Positions 63,692 through 64,000 of a stretch of 64,000 nucleotides of DNA are shown in pieces. Made by a program: the position numbers and the translations under genes. The notes below the pieces were generated by a model, which saw only the letters and a list, made by a program, of their open reading frames with translations, searched no databases and was not told the DNA's origin. Origin of the DNA: Bacteriovoracaceae bacterium (GTDB lineage: Bacteria; Bdellovibrionota; Bacteriovoracia; Bacteriovoracales; Bacteriovoracaceae); assembly GCA_947377285.1 (NCBI GenBank), contig CANCFT010000003.1:62001-126000 (forward strand), written 5' to 3'. Within the stretch, counting starts at the first letter, position 1. Each line of letters opens with the position of its first letter.

Positions 63692-64000
63692 TTGGAAGAA
63701 AATAACGAAGTTAAAGAAGCTGTTCGGGAACATGAATCTATTTCAAAAGTAACCACAGAGTATGGTTCAAACCAAATCAAAGTTTTAGAAGGCTTAGATG
63801 CCGTTAGAAAAAGACCTGGAATGTATATTGGTGATACTGGTATGCGCGGGCTCCATCATTGTGTCTATGAAATTGTAGATAATGCAGTTGATGAAGCACT
63901 AGCAGGTTATTGTACAAAAATAGATGTTATTATACATATCGACAATTCAGTCACCGTTATAGATAACGGTCGAGGGATACCAGTTGATATGCACCCTACT
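63692..64000 (+). CDS. gyrB: DNA gyrase subunit B (N-terminal part, cut by window end)
   Basis: The TTG at 63692 follows GAGGAG by seven bases, and the frame is open to the window edge (103 codons). [41 protein letters not shown] and [15 protein letters not shown] are the GHKL ATP-binding motifs of GyrB. The ORF track misses it because no stop occurs. The last of the dnaA-dnaN-recF-gyrB series. Confidence 0.97.
   Translation, partial: MEENNEVKEAVREHESISKVTTEYGSNQIKVLEGLDAVRKRPGMYIGDTGMRGLHHCVYEIVDNAVDEALAGYCTKIDVIIHIDNSVTVIDNGRGIPVDMHPT

Overview
The window is a strongly A+T-rich bacterial chromosome segment that ends at the replication origin. The right third carries the classic origin neighbourhood: atpF'-atpF-atpH-atpA-atpG-atpD-atpC, a bactofilin, parB, parA, rsmG, mnmG, mnmE, yidC, yidD, rnpA and rpmH, all on the minus strand. 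Opposite them on the plus strand lie dnaA, a 0.5 kb DnaA-box-rich oriC, dnaN, recF and the start of gyrB. Very low GC, a paired b/b' ATP synthase operon, many signal-peptide and beta-barrel proteins and abundant short TTG/GTG starts suggest a Gram-negative bacterium of the Bdellovibrionota, probably a Bacteriovorax/Peredibacter-like member of the Bacteriovoracia. The taxon is an inference; no rRNA gene is present to confirm it.

Layout: 1-3.1 kb holds the 3' part of a secreted repeat protein, a LysM-like outer-membrane barrel protein, a small secreted protein and a CheY-like receiver. 3.1-6.4 kb (minus) holds a secreted unknown, a small RHH-like protein, a DUF4388 protein and Mrp. 6.5-9.2 kb (plus) has a two-TM HAMP-like protein and an SLT lytic transglycosylase. 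9.2-12.0 kb (minus) is a tRNA-Gln-prs-pth-ychF unit. 12-15.6 kb has a class A PBP and a divergent porin-like protein with a strong promoter and a shared terminator. 15.6-21.6 kb (minus) has a large secreted unknown, priA, a secreted unknown and galU. 21.6-26.6 kb (plus) has an OM protein, a CFI-box protein, an LptF/G-type permease, def, fmt and rpe. 26.6-27.7 kb has two exported minus-strand proteins. 27.8-32.3 kb is a hutH-hutU-hutI histidine degradation operon, followed by a Kazal-domain lipoprotein, a TlpA-like thioredoxin, a pilin-like small protein, glpK, radA and ligA. 38.3-44.2 kb is an accessory stretch: a MerR-like HTH with an exported barrel protein, a patatin with a G8 tract, a soluble short histidine kinase/phosphotransferase-like protein and a large exported protein preceded by a striking double palindrome.

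The housekeeping genes are ordinary. The points that stand out are an in-frame 27-bp tandem repeat array expanded inside mnmE just after its G5 region, with a degenerate G4 motif in the same GTPase; two perfect 12-bp palindromes exactly 21 bp apart between atpC and a 714-aa exported protein; two identical asymmetric parS-like sites beside parAB; an oriC with about eleven DnaA boxes and a TAA-repeat unwinding element; a Kazal-type inhibitor-like lipoprotein; a tiny class III/type IV prepilin-like protein; an Mrp without its CxxC pair; and a G8 homopolymer early in a patatin gene. No insertion sequence, prophage or CRISPR array was seen.
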